Origin: JALVDI01 sp039186435
GTDB taxonomy: Bacteria; Myxococcota_A; Polyangia; Polyangiales; Houyiibacteriaceae
Reading direction: 5' to 3'
Length of the DNA stretch: 45,577 nucleotides
Assembly (NCBI GenBank): GCA_039186435.1
Contig: JBCDAA010000020.1
Location: 1 to 45,577, forward strand
Positions 8,037 to 16,246 of this stretch are shown here, piece after piece. The translations under genes were made by a program, and so were the position numbers. Under the pieces are notes generated by a model. That model did no database searches. It worked only from the letters and a program-made list of their open reading frames with translations, and had not been told where the DNA came from. The first letter of the stretch is position 1, and each line of letters begins with the position of its first letter.

Positions 8037-8579
8037 TCAGGAAGACTCCTCGAGCCAGTCCTGATCCTCGAACTCCTCGTCCCACGCCTCGTCCTCCTCA
8101 ACCTCAGGCTCTCGCGCGACCCGGGCTCGCGCTCCCCGGTATCCTTTCTCCCGAGGCGACCCCAGACTCGCTGCGACCTCGGTCCACATTCGGTGAAACA
8201 TCATCCGGCGCTCCTTTACCTGCGCCTCCGCCGTCCGTTGCGCGGAAGCGATCATCAGAAAGAGCGGAATGATGAAAATCGTCGCGGGAATCAGAAGGGG
8301 CAGCCACAGGAGCGCGCGGCCGGTGCTCTTGTGGTGGACATCGATTTCGATGGTCGTTCCGCGCTCGGACGGAAGCGCACGGACGAGAACCTCGATCTGC
8401 CAGTACTTGTCGGCCTCGATCGTCGCACTCCACATGCCCCGCGCGACCTCCGTGAGCCTGTGCCCCAGACCGTTCTCCAGCGCCGCGTGAAGCGCTTCGC
8501 GCGAGCGCTCGAGGTCGAAGCGAAAGACGCGCTCTTCATGCACAGCTTTGGGCGCCGCGTGCGAAGCCTGACTCGACAC
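8037..8579 (-). CDS. Small membrane protein, unknown
   Basis: 180 residues, GTG start at 8579. The N-terminal 75 residues form a soluble alpha/beta domain ('VFRFDLERSREALHAALEN', 'WQIEVLVRAL..ERGTTIEIDVHHK'), which looks like a START/polyketide-cyclase-type or coat-like fold but is too short to assign. One hydrophobic segment with a central Pro (about 90-112) may be a hairpin or a single membrane helix, followed by a basic helix and a strongly acidic tail (last 25 residues, rich in E/D). It is convergent with the channel gene and divergent from the sulfotransferase. Function unknown. Confidence 0.65.
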   Translation of the reverse strand: MSSQASHAAPKAVHEERVFRFDLERSREALHAALENGLGHRLTEVARGMWSATIEADKYWQIEVLVRALPSERGTTIEIDVHHKSTGRALLWLPLLIPATIFIIPLFLMIASAQRTAEAQVKERRMMFHRMWTEVAASLGSPREKGYRGARARVAREPEVEEDEAWDEEFEDQDWLEESS

Positions 8580-8732
8580 CGGAGGGTTCTACCATGCGAG
8601 ATCAAAAGTTTACATAATCTATCTTCTACGAAATATAGGAGATATAATTTCGGGGGAAATTAGAGAGAACGAGCCGCCAGATCAGTCCCAACCCAGCTAA
8701 AGGAACCGCACCGTACGACCGATGGAGCGAGC
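8580..8732. promoter_or_regulatory. AT-rich divergent promoter with inverted repeat
   Basis: This is the most AT-rich stretch in the window, centred on 8601-8665. It has a perfect TATAAT (8643-8648) on the plus strand, with no clear -35. A near-perfect inverted repeat, CGAAATATA (8629-8637) and TATAATTTCG (8643-8652), overlaps that hexamer and would suit a repressor operator. The leader to the sulfotransferase GTG would be about 75-80 bases. Confidence 0.45.
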
Positions 8733-10310
8733 GTGACGCATGCCCTGAGCTCCTCTCTCTTGCCGCCTCGCCGAAATCCGAAACGCGCCCAACAGGCCCT
8801 TCGGCGTGCGCATGCCGCGCTCCAGCGCTCGGACAGCCTGGACGCCATCCGGCACCTGACCAAGGCGATCGAGCGCGACCGTGAATGCGGACCGGCGTAC
8901 CTGGCGCTCGCGAAGTTGCTGCTCGCGCGGAACGAGGCGCGCCGTGCCGAGGGTCTGTTCGCCCGTGCAGTGGAGCTGATGCCGCGGGAAGCGTCCGGCC
9001 GGCTGAGTCTCGCGATGATCCTCCGAAGCCGCGGTCGCCACGATCGAGCATTGGGGGTGCTCCGCGATGCAGCTCGGCTCAATCCGCAGATGCCGGAGGT
9101 CTGGCGCGAGCTCGGTGAAGTCGAGTTGATGATGGGCAATCTGGAGGAAGCGCGAAGCTCCTTTCGGCGTCTTCGTTCGCTACGCCCGAAGGATCGCGCC
9201 GCAGCGGTAGGACTCGCCGCGGTCGCGGAGCGCGCCGGCAAGCCGAAGGTCGCGGTCAGCCTGCTAACGCCCGTCGTTGAAATGAGCCTCGAGGACGGAT
9301 CGGTGACGACCGCGATGCTCACGACCTGGGGACGCGCGATGCTCCGAAGCGGAGGCGCGGAGCAAGCCCTGCGGGTCATCACCATGGCGCTGCCGGACGC
9401 CAGCGGCAGCAAAGAATCGGTCTTTCACCTCCTCGGCGACTGCGCTGACGTGACCGGCCACTACGACGAGGCGTTCGAGGCCCATCGCGCCGCCAATCGG
9501 GCGCGCAATGTGTTCTACGACCCCGAGGCGCATCGCCAGTACGTGGACTCACTGATCGATGCGTTTCCGCGGAGTCGCTTTCAGGACGACGGGCCCAGCG
9601 GACGGAAAGTTGTCCTCGTCGTCGGGATGCCGCGCTCTGGGACGACGCTCGTGGAAACGATTCTTGGACGTCACCCGGACGTCACCGCATTTGGCGAACT
9701 GCAGGCGCTCCCCGATCTTGCGCATCGCTGCGCAAACCAGTCGGGCTCCTTCCCCTCGGGCGTTGGCGCGCTTGCACCGGAGTTGCGAGACGCCCTGCGA
9801 AATGAGTACCTCGGCGCCCTTTCGAGCGATTCGGCCGTCGTCACCGACAAGCTTCCCGACAACTACCTTCTCGTCGGTTTCGCGGCGCTCCTCATGCCGA
9901 ACGTTCGGGTCGTGTGGTGCCAGCGCAACGCCGTTGACACGTGCCTGTCCGGGTACTTTCAGGACTTTGGACCGCGGCTTCCCTACACGCGGCGTCTCGA
10001 CTGGCTCGGGGCACGATATCGGGATCATGAGCGCCTGATGCGGCACTGGTGCGAGGTGCTCCCCGACGTGGTGCATGCCGTGCCCTACGAGAGCCTCACC
10101 GAGGCGCCCGAAACGGAGGTTCGCGCCCTTCTCGACCATTGCGGACTTTCCTGGGCGGATGAGTGTCTTTCCCCGGAGGCGAGTGAACGCGTCGTGGCGA
10201 CCGCGTCGTATGCCCAGGTGCAACAGCCCATTCATCGGCGATCGGTGGGCCGCAGCGCTTCCTACGAAGCGCATCTCGCCCCGCTTCGAAGCGCTCTCGC
10301 GGCAAGGTGA
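8733..10310 (+). CDS. TPR-sulfotransferase fusion
   Basis: 525 residues, GTG start at 8733. Residues 15-260 are TPR-like helical repeats ('AYLALAKLLLARNEARRAEGLFARAVEL', 'VWRELGEVELMMGNLEEARSSFRRL'). From about 290 a PAPS-dependent sulfotransferase domain begins: the 5'-phosphosulfate loop MPRSGTTL at 299-306, a T-D-K-L-P-D-N-Y segment at 371-378, and the 3'-phosphate site with Arg398 and Ser406 ('RNAVDTCLSGYF'). Such TPR-sulfotransferases transfer sulfate from PAPS to an unknown acceptor (protein tyrosine, sugar or lipid). No PAPS synthesis genes are adjacent. It is convergent with the BamB-like gene seven bases away. Confidence 0.85.
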   Translation: MTHALSSSLLPPRRNPKRAQQALRRAHAALQRSDSLDAIRHLTKAIERDRECGPAYLALAKLLLARNEARRAEGLFARAVELMPREASGRLSLAMILRSRGRHDRALGVLRDAARLNPQMPEVWRELGEVELMMGNLEEARSSFRRLRSLRPKDRAAAVGLAAVAERAGKPKVAVSLLTPVVEMSLEDGSVTTAMLTTWGRAMLRSGGAEQALRVITMALPDASGSKESVFHLLGDCADVTGHYDEAFEAHRAANRARNVFYDPEAHRQYVDSLIDAFPRSRFQDDGPSGRKVVLVVGMPRSGTTLVETILGRHPDVTAFGELQALPDLAHRCANQSGSFPSGVGALAPELRDALRNEYLGALSSDSAVVTDKLPDNYLLVGFAALLMPNVRVVWCQRNAVDTCLSGYFQDFGPRLPYTRRLDWLGARYRDHERLMRHWCEVLPDVVHAVPYESLTEAPETEVRALLDHCGLSWADECLSPEASERVVATASYAQVQQPIHRRSVGRSASYEAHLAPLRSALAAR

Positions 10311-10317
10311 GCTGGGC

Positions 10318-11493
10318 TTAGAGGCTGAACGCCATCAGCGTGCCGCCGTTCGACAACACAAAGCCGTAGCGTCCGGCAACCGCAACTGGCGCACTGAAGC
10401 CCGATCCCGCATCGAGGCGCGCCACCTCAAGGCCGCTTCGCAGCTGAAGCGCCATCAGCGAGCCCTTCGACTCACCGACCAGAACGACGCTTCCGGCGAT
10501 CAGCGGAGGTCCAGGGGCGCCCTCTTCTGCTTCGCGGCGCCACACTTCCTGACGGTCTTCCGTTTGCAGCACGTACACGCCTTCGTCCGCGCTCGCGACA
10601 ACCAGAAAACTACCCGCTCCGGCCAGTCCGGTCACGCCCGTTCGAGCCTCACGCCATTTGACCGAACCATTTCCGGGATCGAGTGCGTAGATTCCCGTCG
10701 TGAACGAGGCCACGTAGAGGGTGTCACCGAGAAGGACGGGCGTTGTGTCGACGTCGAAGAATCGAACCGCTTCACTCTCGTCGGGTTCGTAGTCGAGCGA
10801 TGTCGGACGCTCCCAGACGAGACTCCCGTCCCCCGCGTCCACGGCGACCACCGCACCGTCGGTGAACCCACAATAAAGGCGTCCTTCGTGAAGGAGGAGC
10901 CCGGCGTGCCCGGCGATGGCGTACTCGGTATCGACCTCGCGGTCGTAGACCCAGAGGATCTCACCGTCCTCGCGCGAGAGAGCGACGATTTTGTCGTCCT
11001 CGGTGACGACGTAGACCGCGTCTTCCGCCAGCACCGGCGGCTGCCGCACCGGGCCCCCCGAAGACTCTTTCCACCGTGGTTCGCCCGTGCGACCGCGAAG
11101 CGCGTGGACCACTCCGTCCTCGCTGGCGAGAAAGACGTCGCCCCAGCGGGTGTCGACCACCGGTGCCGCTTCGATCCCCGAGCGCGCGTCATAGCGAAAA
11201 AGCGAACGACCGTTCGAGCTGAACGCGAAAAACCCGCCCTGCGCGGAGCCAATGAAGACTCGATCACGCACCGGATCTAGCCCCGCGCCTGCGTGCTCGA
11301 CCGGAATAAAGGGCTGATTGAAGGTGGCCGTGAGGCGCTTGCTCCAGCGGATGCGCAAGGCACCTTCGCCCGCGACCGCGCGCGGCCTCGGGGTGTCGAC
11401 CCATCCAAAGTTGTGGGGAGCCGCTGGCGCACCACAAGCCACGAACGCGGCCGCCAGAAGCGGCGCCGTCACCCGCTGCGCCAGCCGCATCAT
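10318..11493 (-). CDS. bamB: BamB-like PQQ beta-propeller lipoprotein
   Basis: 391 residues from ATG 11493, overlapping the upstream TGA by one base. Lipoprotein signal with 'AAAFVACG' lipobox (Cys20). The rest is a series of PQQ-type beta-propeller blades ('GGFFAFSSNGRSLFRYDARSGIEAAP', 'DGVVHALRGRTGEPRW', 'DKIVALSREDGEILW', 'DGAVVAVDAGDGSLVW', 'TGIYALDPGNGSVKW'), as in the BAM-complex lipoprotein BamB. The upstream gene is a YfgM-like protein; yfgM-bamB adjacency is conserved in Proteobacteria, which strengthens the call. It should sit on the periplasmic face of the outer membrane and aid barrel assembly. Paralogous PQQ lipoproteins cannot be fully excluded. Confidence 0.75.
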   Translation of the reverse strand: MMRLAQRVTAPLLAAAFVACGAPAAPHNFGWVDTPRPRAVAGEGALRIRWSKRLTATFNQPFIPVEHAGAGLDPVRDRVFIGSAQGGFFAFSSNGRSLFRYDARSGIEAAPVVDTRWGDVFLASEDGVVHALRGRTGEPRWKESSGGPVRQPPVLAEDAVYVVTEDDKIVALSREDGEILWVYDREVDTEYAIAGHAGLLLHEGRLYCGFTDGAVVAVDAGDGSLVWERPTSLDYEPDESEAVRFFDVDTTPVLLGDTLYVASFTTGIYALDPGNGSVKWREARTGVTGLAGAGSFLVVASADEGVYVLQTEDRQEVWRREAEEGAPGPPLIAGSVVLVGESKGSLMALQLRSGLEVARLDAGSGFSAPVAVAGRYGFVLSNGGTLMAFSL

Positions 11494-12671
11494 CAGCCGC
11501 CCTGCTGTTGCTGCTGAAGCTGCTGCTGGATGAGCCGACGCAGTTCCTCCTGATCCGGGGTCGCGTCGCGCTGCACCAGGCTCGAGTCGATGGCCATCAT
11601 GCGAAGCTCCGCCTGGTCCCGAACGAAGGGGAGCTCCGGCGGCTCCTCGCTCTGAAACGCCGAAAGGATCGTCTGTAGCTTATCCTTCGCTTCGGTTTCC
11701 TGATCTTGCGCGAGGTGAATGCGCGCGAGGTGGTAGTCGGCGAGGAGCTCGAGCTCGTCCGTCTCGCGGAGTTCCTCGAAGCGCGCGACCGCTTCGTCCC
11801 ACGACTCTTCCGCTTCGTAGGTGAACGCAATGCCTTCGAGGGCGCGCGGCCGAACGTTTTCGTCGCCGGTCGAAAGAGCCGTCTCGTACGCGGTCCGCGC
11901 CTCTGCGGGCTGACCCTTCTGGGAGAGCGCGCGCCCGCGAAGAAGCTGCGCGTACGGAACGAGATCGGACGAGCCGTGCTCGTCGATCAGCGCATCGAGC
12001 TTTTCGAGCGCGGCGTCCGCACGAGCCTCAAGCGTTTCGTAGGACTCCGCGTCATCCTCTTCTTCGTCGGTCGCGGGTTCCTCGTCCGCACTCTCGATCA
12101 CCGCGTTGAGGGTCTGCGTCGCGTCCCAGAGCATGGAGGACGCGGCAACGTTTTGCTTCGACGAATACGCGTTGTAGGCAAACGCGCCCACGAGAAGGAG
12201 CGCCACGGCGGCGACGCCCATCATCATCTTGGAGCGGTTCTCCTCGAACCATCCGGCGGCCATCTCGGCACGCTCGGTCGCTTTGTCTTCGACGATCTCC
12301 GCCTGCTTGCCGCGCTGCGCAGCCTTCTTCGCCGCCTTGGCTGCTTTGGCCGCCGCGAGGCGCTGCCCGGCCGTCGTCTTCGGACCGCGCTTCTTGCGAC
12401 CGGTCTTCTTCCGGGACGGAGTCTTCTTCCGAACCTTGGCCTTCACCGGCTCTGGTTCGTCGTCCTCCTCGTCGTCCGACTCGTCGTCGTCTTCGTCTTC
12501 GTCGTCCGACGCGTCTTCATCCGACTCGTCGTCGTCGTCGGAATCGTCCTCGGAATCCTCGTCTTCGGCTTCTTCGTCGTCCCCGTCGAAATCGTCGGCG
12601 TCGGAGGTTTCGTCCTCGGTCGCCTCTTCGGCTTCCGTCTCTTCCTCGTTCTGCTTGTCCTCGTCCGCCAC
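11493..12671 (-). CDS. YfgM-like TPR protein with acidic N-terminus
   Basis: 392 residues, GTG start at 12671 with a GGAGG eight bases upstream. Residues 1-75 are almost entirely Asp, Glu and Ser; 76-122 are Lys/Arg/Ala-rich; one membrane helix follows at about 149-167; the periplasmic part (about 170-375) has TPR-like units ('LVPYAQLLRGRALSQKGQPAEARTAYETAL', 'RPRALEGIAFTYEAEESWDEAVARFEEL') and a Gln-rich C-terminus. Order and topology match YfgM, an inner-membrane protein with a periplasmic TPR domain that contacts the SecYEG translocon and periplasmic chaperones in E. coli. The long charged cytoplasmic head is not typical of YfgM. Co-transcribed with the BamB-like gene (one-base overlap). 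Confidence 0.75.
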   Translation of the reverse strand: MADEDKQNEEETEAEEATEDETSDADDFDGDDEEAEDEDSEDDSDDDDESDEDASDDEDEDDDESDDEEDDEPEPVKAKVRKKTPSRKKTGRKKRGPKTTAGQRLAAAKAAKAAKKAAQRGKQAEIVEDKATERAEMAAGWFEENRSKMMMGVAAVALLLVGAFAYNAYSSKQNVAASSMLWDATQTLNAVIESADEEPATDEEEDDAESYETLEARADAALEKLDALIDEHGSSDLVPYAQLLRGRALSQKGQPAEARTAYETALSTGDENVRPRALEGIAFTYEAEESWDEAVARFEELRETDELELLADYHLARIHLAQDQETEAKDKLQTILSAFQSEEPPELPFVRDQAELRMMAIDSSLVQRDATPDQEELRRLIQQQLQQQQQGG

Positions 12672-12815
12672 AGGGCCTCCAGTGCGACGAAACGCCGCTG
12701 AGCGGCGGGTTTGTCACGGGTTTTGCGGCAAGTCAACGCGGGTCAACCTCACCTGATTCCCTGATTTCGGGGTCGCTTGCCCTCCCCCCTTTTCGTGCTC
12801 TAGGTCTGAAGGCCA
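12672..12815. promoter_or_regulatory. Divergent promoter region with palindrome
   Basis: 144 bases between the yfgM-like gene (-) and the barrel gene (+). A 15-base palindrome, CGCCGCT-G-AGCGGCG (12693-12707), lies just upstream of the minus-strand GGAGG and may be an operator or leader hairpin. GTCAAC occurs twice nine bases apart near 12731-12745. No confident promoter hexamers. Confidence 0.35.
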
Positions 12816-13394
12816 GTGACCTCCTCCGCCGACGCGAACGACGCCGATTTCAGCCTCTACGCAGGCCGTTTTGCACGATCGTGCATTGGCGCGCTGGTCG
12901 GCATCGCCCTCTTCGCGCCCCAAACCGCCCGCGCCTACGAGGATCAGGTCGTCCTTACCCTCGACGTTGGTTTTGCCGCGGCGCTCGCGAACGACGAGCT
13001 CCCTCAAAACGGTGTCGCCGCTGGCGTGGGGGTCAACGTCGGCCTCAACGACGCCTGGGCACTCCACGCTCGCTTTGGGTACGCCTACCACCCCAACAGC
13101 GATCCCCTCCACGTTTCGATCGTCGGCGTCGAGGTCGTCTACCTCGTCGACATTCTTGAGTTCGTGCCCTACTTCGGCCTCGGCATCGACGGCATCGGAA
13201 CGGTGCGCGACGGATTTGACGCGGACCTCGGCTTTCACGCCGTCGTCGGCATCGATTGGCTCGCCGCGCGAAAGTGGCTCGTCGGCCTCGAGATACGTCC
13301 GTACGTCTTGCCCTTCTCGATCGCGGACAACGGCGTCGACCCGGTCTACCTCACCGTCGACCTACGCTTCGGCGTCGTGTTCGATCGGTTCTAG
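12816..13394 (+). CDS. Outer-membrane beta-barrel protein
   Basis: 192 residues, GTG start at 12816. A signal sequence (hydrophobic about 23-35, cleavage near 'ARAYED') is followed by alternating amphipathic strands ('VVLTLDVGFAAALA', 'NGVAAGVGVNVGLNDAWALHARFGYAY', 'LVGLEIRPYVLPF', 'YLTVDLRFGVVFDRF'), ending with Phe, the usual last residue of outer-membrane barrels. This looks like an eight-stranded OmpA/OmpW-type barrel of unknown cargo. Its TAG shares four bases (CTAG) with the stop of the convergent CARDB lipoprotein gene. Confidence 0.75.
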   Translation: MTSSADANDADFSLYAGRFARSCIGALVGIALFAPQTARAYEDQVVLTLDVGFAAALANDELPQNGVAAGVGVNVGLNDAWALHARFGYAYHPNSDPLHVSIVGVEVVYLVDILEFVPYFGLGIDGIGTVRDGFDADLGFHAVVGIDWLAARKWLVGLEIRPYVLPFSIADNGVDPVYLTVDLRFGVVFDRF

Positions 13395-14401
13395 CGAGCG
13401 AAGAGGCCGCATTCTTCGAAGTCGATGCCCGTTCGCTCTGAAGAGTCATTTCCCGAGTTTGCATCGAACGGCTCTTCGACCCGCCCAACGAGCTTCCCCC
13501 GGCCTCCTCCGAGCCCTTGCCAGTCGTCCCGTACCCCCGTGAAGGTTCCTCCTGCGGCGATCGCGGGAATGTCGACTCCGTCAACGAACCCACCGCCCCC
13601 TCCGCTTTCCGTGAGGTCCTGAATAAACTCCAACCGAACAGGGGAGGAGGCGACGACGCCTAGGTTGCTCACGTCCACCGTGACCCGCGATGAGCAGTTC
13701 ATGCTCCCCGGGGCCACGATCCTCTCAAGCGCCAAGTCGGGAGCGCCCGTCGCAAAGACCGATAGCTCGTTAGTATTGTCTGACTCTGAGCTCTCCTCAA
13801 CAACGCCCTCGGGATCCACTACACAGCGAAGCTGGTTTGTTCCACGTTCGACAAAGCTTGGGGCTCTCCCCACAATCTGGATTGATTGAGTCTCGTCAGC
13901 TAAGAGTCGGACCACCCGCGTGCTGCCGATTTCCACCCACATGGATTCTGCCGCACTGAACATCTGCAACTCAATGTCGAATGGCGTGGCTGTCTCCGCG
14001 CCGAGACTTCCGACGGTGGCCATGATCTCGATTCGGTCGTCGACCCCGACAACGTCTTCGGGATCCGCGCAGGCCACCGACAGGTTGGGGAGCGCGCTCT
14101 CATTTACGTCAATCGACGAGTCGGCGGTATCCCCCGCGTCGCTAACATCCGCGTCCCCCACTTCGCCGTCTGCACGCGCGTCTACCCCGCCGTCGGTCAC
14201 GCACCCGTCAGTGGTTGCAGGGGCCCCGTTCGGACAGATGCATTCGCTCCCACTCTCGCTCAATGTAGCGGGCTCAACACAAACACAGAGCCCGTCTATC
14301 GGCTCGGGTTGAAAACCAGGAAAGCCGGAACAGTCGGCAGGGTCCTGACACCCGACTATGACCAAATAGAAAACGCCGGCCGAACCAAGGAACAGTCTCA
14401 T
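13391..14401 (-). CDS. CARDB-domain lipoprotein
   Basis: 336 residues from ATG 14401. Lipobox V-I-V-G-C (Cys18). Residues 18-70 are a Cys-rich, EGF-like segment; 70-105 is a Gly/Asp/Ala tether; then two CARDB-like beta-sandwiches: 'LPNLSVACADPEDVVGVDDR..' (about 105-215, with 'VVEESSESDNTNELSV') and 'APDLALERIVAPGSMNCSSRVTVDVSNLG' (about 220-330, ending 'FDANSGNDSSERTGIDF'). CARDB domains are cell-adhesion-like Ig folds found in surface proteins. The DNA between 13700 and 14400 looks less GC-rich than its neighbours. It follows the nine-repeat lipoprotein gene with a 45-base gap. Confidence 0.75.
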   Translation of the reverse strand: MRLFLGSAGVFYLVIVGCQDPADCSGFPGFQPEPIDGLCVCVEPATLSESGSECICPNGAPATTDGCVTDGGVDARADGEVGDADVSDAGDTADSSIDVNESALPNLSVACADPEDVVGVDDRIEIMATVGSLGAETATPFDIELQMFSAAESMWVEIGSTRVVRLLADETQSIQIVGRAPSFVERGTNQLRCVVDPEGVVEESSESDNTNELSVFATGAPDLALERIVAPGSMNCSSRVTVDVSNLGVVASSPVRLEFIQDLTESGGGGGFVDGVDIPAIAAGGTFTGVRDDWQGLGGGRGKLVGRVEEPFDANSGNDSSERTGIDFEECGLFAR

Positions 14402-14446
14402 GATGTTTCCTCGGCTGGCCAGCGTACTAAATGCGAGCGAGAAGGT

Positions 14447-15721
14447 CTATCGGCCTGAGCGACCTCGGCAAGAAGGTGAATCGGAGCAGCTGAAATCGCT
14501 GCAGTCGACAAAACCGTTCTCATCGTTGTCGACTCCGTCGCTGCACTCGGCAACGGTGCTCTCACCTGCGCATACGGTAACGAAGGGACTGCTGTTGCAA
14601 TCACGGTCGTCACAGTCGACGAACTCATCCCCGTCGTTGCTGATCTCGTCGGAGCAAAGCTCATCGGTGTTTTCGAGGTCCGGGCACACCGTAATCAGGG
14701 GATCACGCGTGCATCCAAAGTCCATGCAATCAACAAAGTCGTTGCCGTCATCGCTCACGTCGTTGTCGCACTCCATGTTTGCCATCTCGGTGATCTCGGC
14801 GTCGGTGAGATCCACGGGGGTGGTGCCATCGCAAACGACAATCCCCTCAGCGGCACAGTCTTCATCGTCGCAGTCCGTCGCACCGTCGCCATCGTTGTCC
14901 TCGCCGTCGCTGCATCGACCATTTCCGACCTCGCGCGGCAGGTCGTGGCAGACGGTGGTTTCTAGGGTGTTAACGCAGTCGAAGTCCTGACAGTCGGTAA
15001 ACTCATCGTCTTCGCTCGCGTCGTCATTCACGCCGTTCGAGCAGCGCTCCTCGACCATCGCTGGCCACATCGCTTCCGGAACATCGACGGCCGTCGTCCC
15101 ATCGCAAACCACGATGTGTTCGCGCTGACAGTCCTCGTCCATGCAGTCCATCATTCCGTCGCCGTCGTTGTCCTCGCCATCGCTGCAGTTCGCGTTGGAA
15201 GACTCAAAAATGCAAACCGCGAGGCCGACGAGCTCGCCACCGGACTCCATCCGACACGAAAAGTCCATGCAGTCGGTGAAGCCATTCATGTCGTTGTCGT
15301 CACCATCGCTGCATGCCTGGTTGGTGTTCTCCTGCGGGCAGAACGCCGAGCAGGCGAAGTCGTCGCAGTCTGCAAAGCCATTCCCGTCGTTGTCGCACTC
15401 GTCCGTGCACGCGGCTTCGGTGTCTTCCGGACCGACTGTGTCACAGGCCATTACGCTGCAAGCCGACGTTCCTTCGCAGGCGAAGTCGTCGCAGTCGACG
15501 AAGAGGTTGCCGTCGTTGTCGCAGCCGTCGCTGCAGGCCGCTTCGCTGTTCTCGTCGCCCATGACGCACTCGCCAGCGTCTCCGCCGTCGGTTCCGCCGC
15601 CGCCGGAGTCGGTGCCCGCACCGGTGTCCCGATCACCACCGCCGTCCGAGCCGCCACCACCATCGTCATCGCCGCAGCCGAAGGCGAGCAGCAGAGCAAG
15701 CACACAAGTCAGTCGCTTCAT
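14447..15721 (-). CDS. Lipoprotein with nine Cys/Asp repeats
   Basis: 424 residues from ATG 15721, chosen because GGAGG lies six bases upstream and the N-terminus is a lipoprotein signal ('MKRLTCVLALLLAFGC'); an upstream in-frame TTG is less likely. After a D/G-rich tether, nine units of about 21 residues follow the pattern C-S-D-G-x-D-N-D, then G-F-x-D-C-x-D-x-x-C. Units start near residues 60, 105, 140, 181, 227, 268, 315, 355 and 395, separated by spacers several of which contain 'VVCDGTT'. The Asp ladders resemble thrombospondin type 3/EF-hand Ca-binding loops, so Ca binding is inferred, with Cys pairs closing each loop. Probably a rigid surface rod. Confidence 0.8.
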   Translation of the reverse strand: MKRLTCVLALLLAFGCGDDDGGGGSDGGGDRDTGAGTDSGGGGTDGGDAGECVMGDENSEAACSDGCDNDGNLFVDCDDFACEGTSACSVMACDTVGPEDTEAACTDECDNDGNGFADCDDFACSAFCPQENTNQACSDGDDNDMNGFTDCMDFSCRMESGGELVGLAVCIFESSNANCSDGEDNDGDGMMDCMDEDCQREHIVVCDGTTAVDVPEAMWPAMVEERCSNGVNDDASEDDEFTDCQDFDCVNTLETTVCHDLPREVGNGRCSDGEDNDGDGATDCDDEDCAAEGIVVCDGTTPVDLTDAEITEMANMECDNDVSDDGNDFVDCMDFGCTRDPLITVCPDLENTDELCSDEISNDGDEFVDCDDRDCNSSPFVTVCAGESTVAECSDGVDNDENGFVDCSDFSCSDSPSCRGRSGR

Positions 15722-15821
15722 CAAGTCCTCCAAGTCGGCCGCCAGAAGACTGCCGAAGCGCTCTTGGTAGCGAGCAGCGCCCGATCTCGCAAGCGCCGTT
15801 GCAACTCCGTCACGGTGCGAA

Positions 15822-15840
15822 AATACCGCGTCACGGTATC
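15822..15840 (-). terminator. Possible hairpin terminator of comEA-like gene
   Basis: Read on the minus strand, ATACCG-TGACG-CGGTAT (15838-15822) can form a six-base stem and is followed by TTTT. The hairpin spans the TGA stop of the ComEA-like gene. It is short, so weak evidence only. Confidence 0.35.
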
Positions 15841-16187
15841 GCGGTTGGGCTCACCATCACCATCGGCCGCAGGCGCGCGAGCGTCCTCGGCCCAATTCCG
15901 CGGACTCGAAGGAGGTCATCCACGGAATCGAAAGGACGCGCTTCGACGATCCGACCCGCGATCGCCGGCCCGACGCGAGGCAGCAGCTCGAGATCCGTCG
16001 CCGTCGCCTCGTTGAGATCGAGAGGGCGTCCGTCCCGAAGCGCGGCCGCAGCGGCACTCAGGCGCGGCTCCGCGGTTTTTGCGAACGCTTGCGGGGTTGC
16101 CGGAGGCGAGTGCGCGCGAACCGCGCGGAGGCTCAGCGCGGCCACGACGAGAGCGAGCGCGAGCAAAGGAGCGGAATCTCGCTGCAT
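15831..16187 (-). CDS. ComEA-like helix-hairpin-helix protein
   Basis: 118 residues, ATG 16187. A hydrophobic N-terminal anchor or signal (about 8-25) is followed by a short linker and a helix-hairpin-helix pair at about 55-110: 'LDLNEATATDLELLPRVGPAIAGRIVEAR' then 'FDSVDDLLRVRGIGPRTLARLRP'. This is the ComEA DNA-binding fold. In naturally competent bacteria ComEA binds incoming DNA in the periplasm and works with type IV pili; pilin genes lie within 4 kb here. Short ComEA-like proteins also exist in non-competent species, so competence is only a possibility. It follows the enoyl-CoA hydratase gene after 59 bases. Confidence 0.8.
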   Translation of the reverse strand: MQRDSAPLLALALVVAALSLRAVRAHSPPATPQAFAKTAEPRLSAAAAALRDGRPLDLNEATATDLELLPRVGPAIAGRIVEARPFDSVDDLLRVRGIGPRTLARLRPMVMVSPTAIP

Positions 16188-16246
16188 GCGAGAAGGTCGG
16201 TCTCGATCGACGGTGCGTTGCTAGACGGGCACCGCACAGTGAGGCG

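Noticed and set aside
11706..12701. A 331-codon plus-strand frame with very hydrophobic Val/Leu/Phe runs
   Set aside because: It arises as the complement of the Asp/Glu/Ser-coding head of the yfgM-like gene; hydrophobic runs are an artefact.
15116..16015. A 299-codon plus-strand frame rich in Val/Ala
   Set aside because: Antisense to the nine-repeat lipoprotein and the ComEA-like gene; no start signals or domains.
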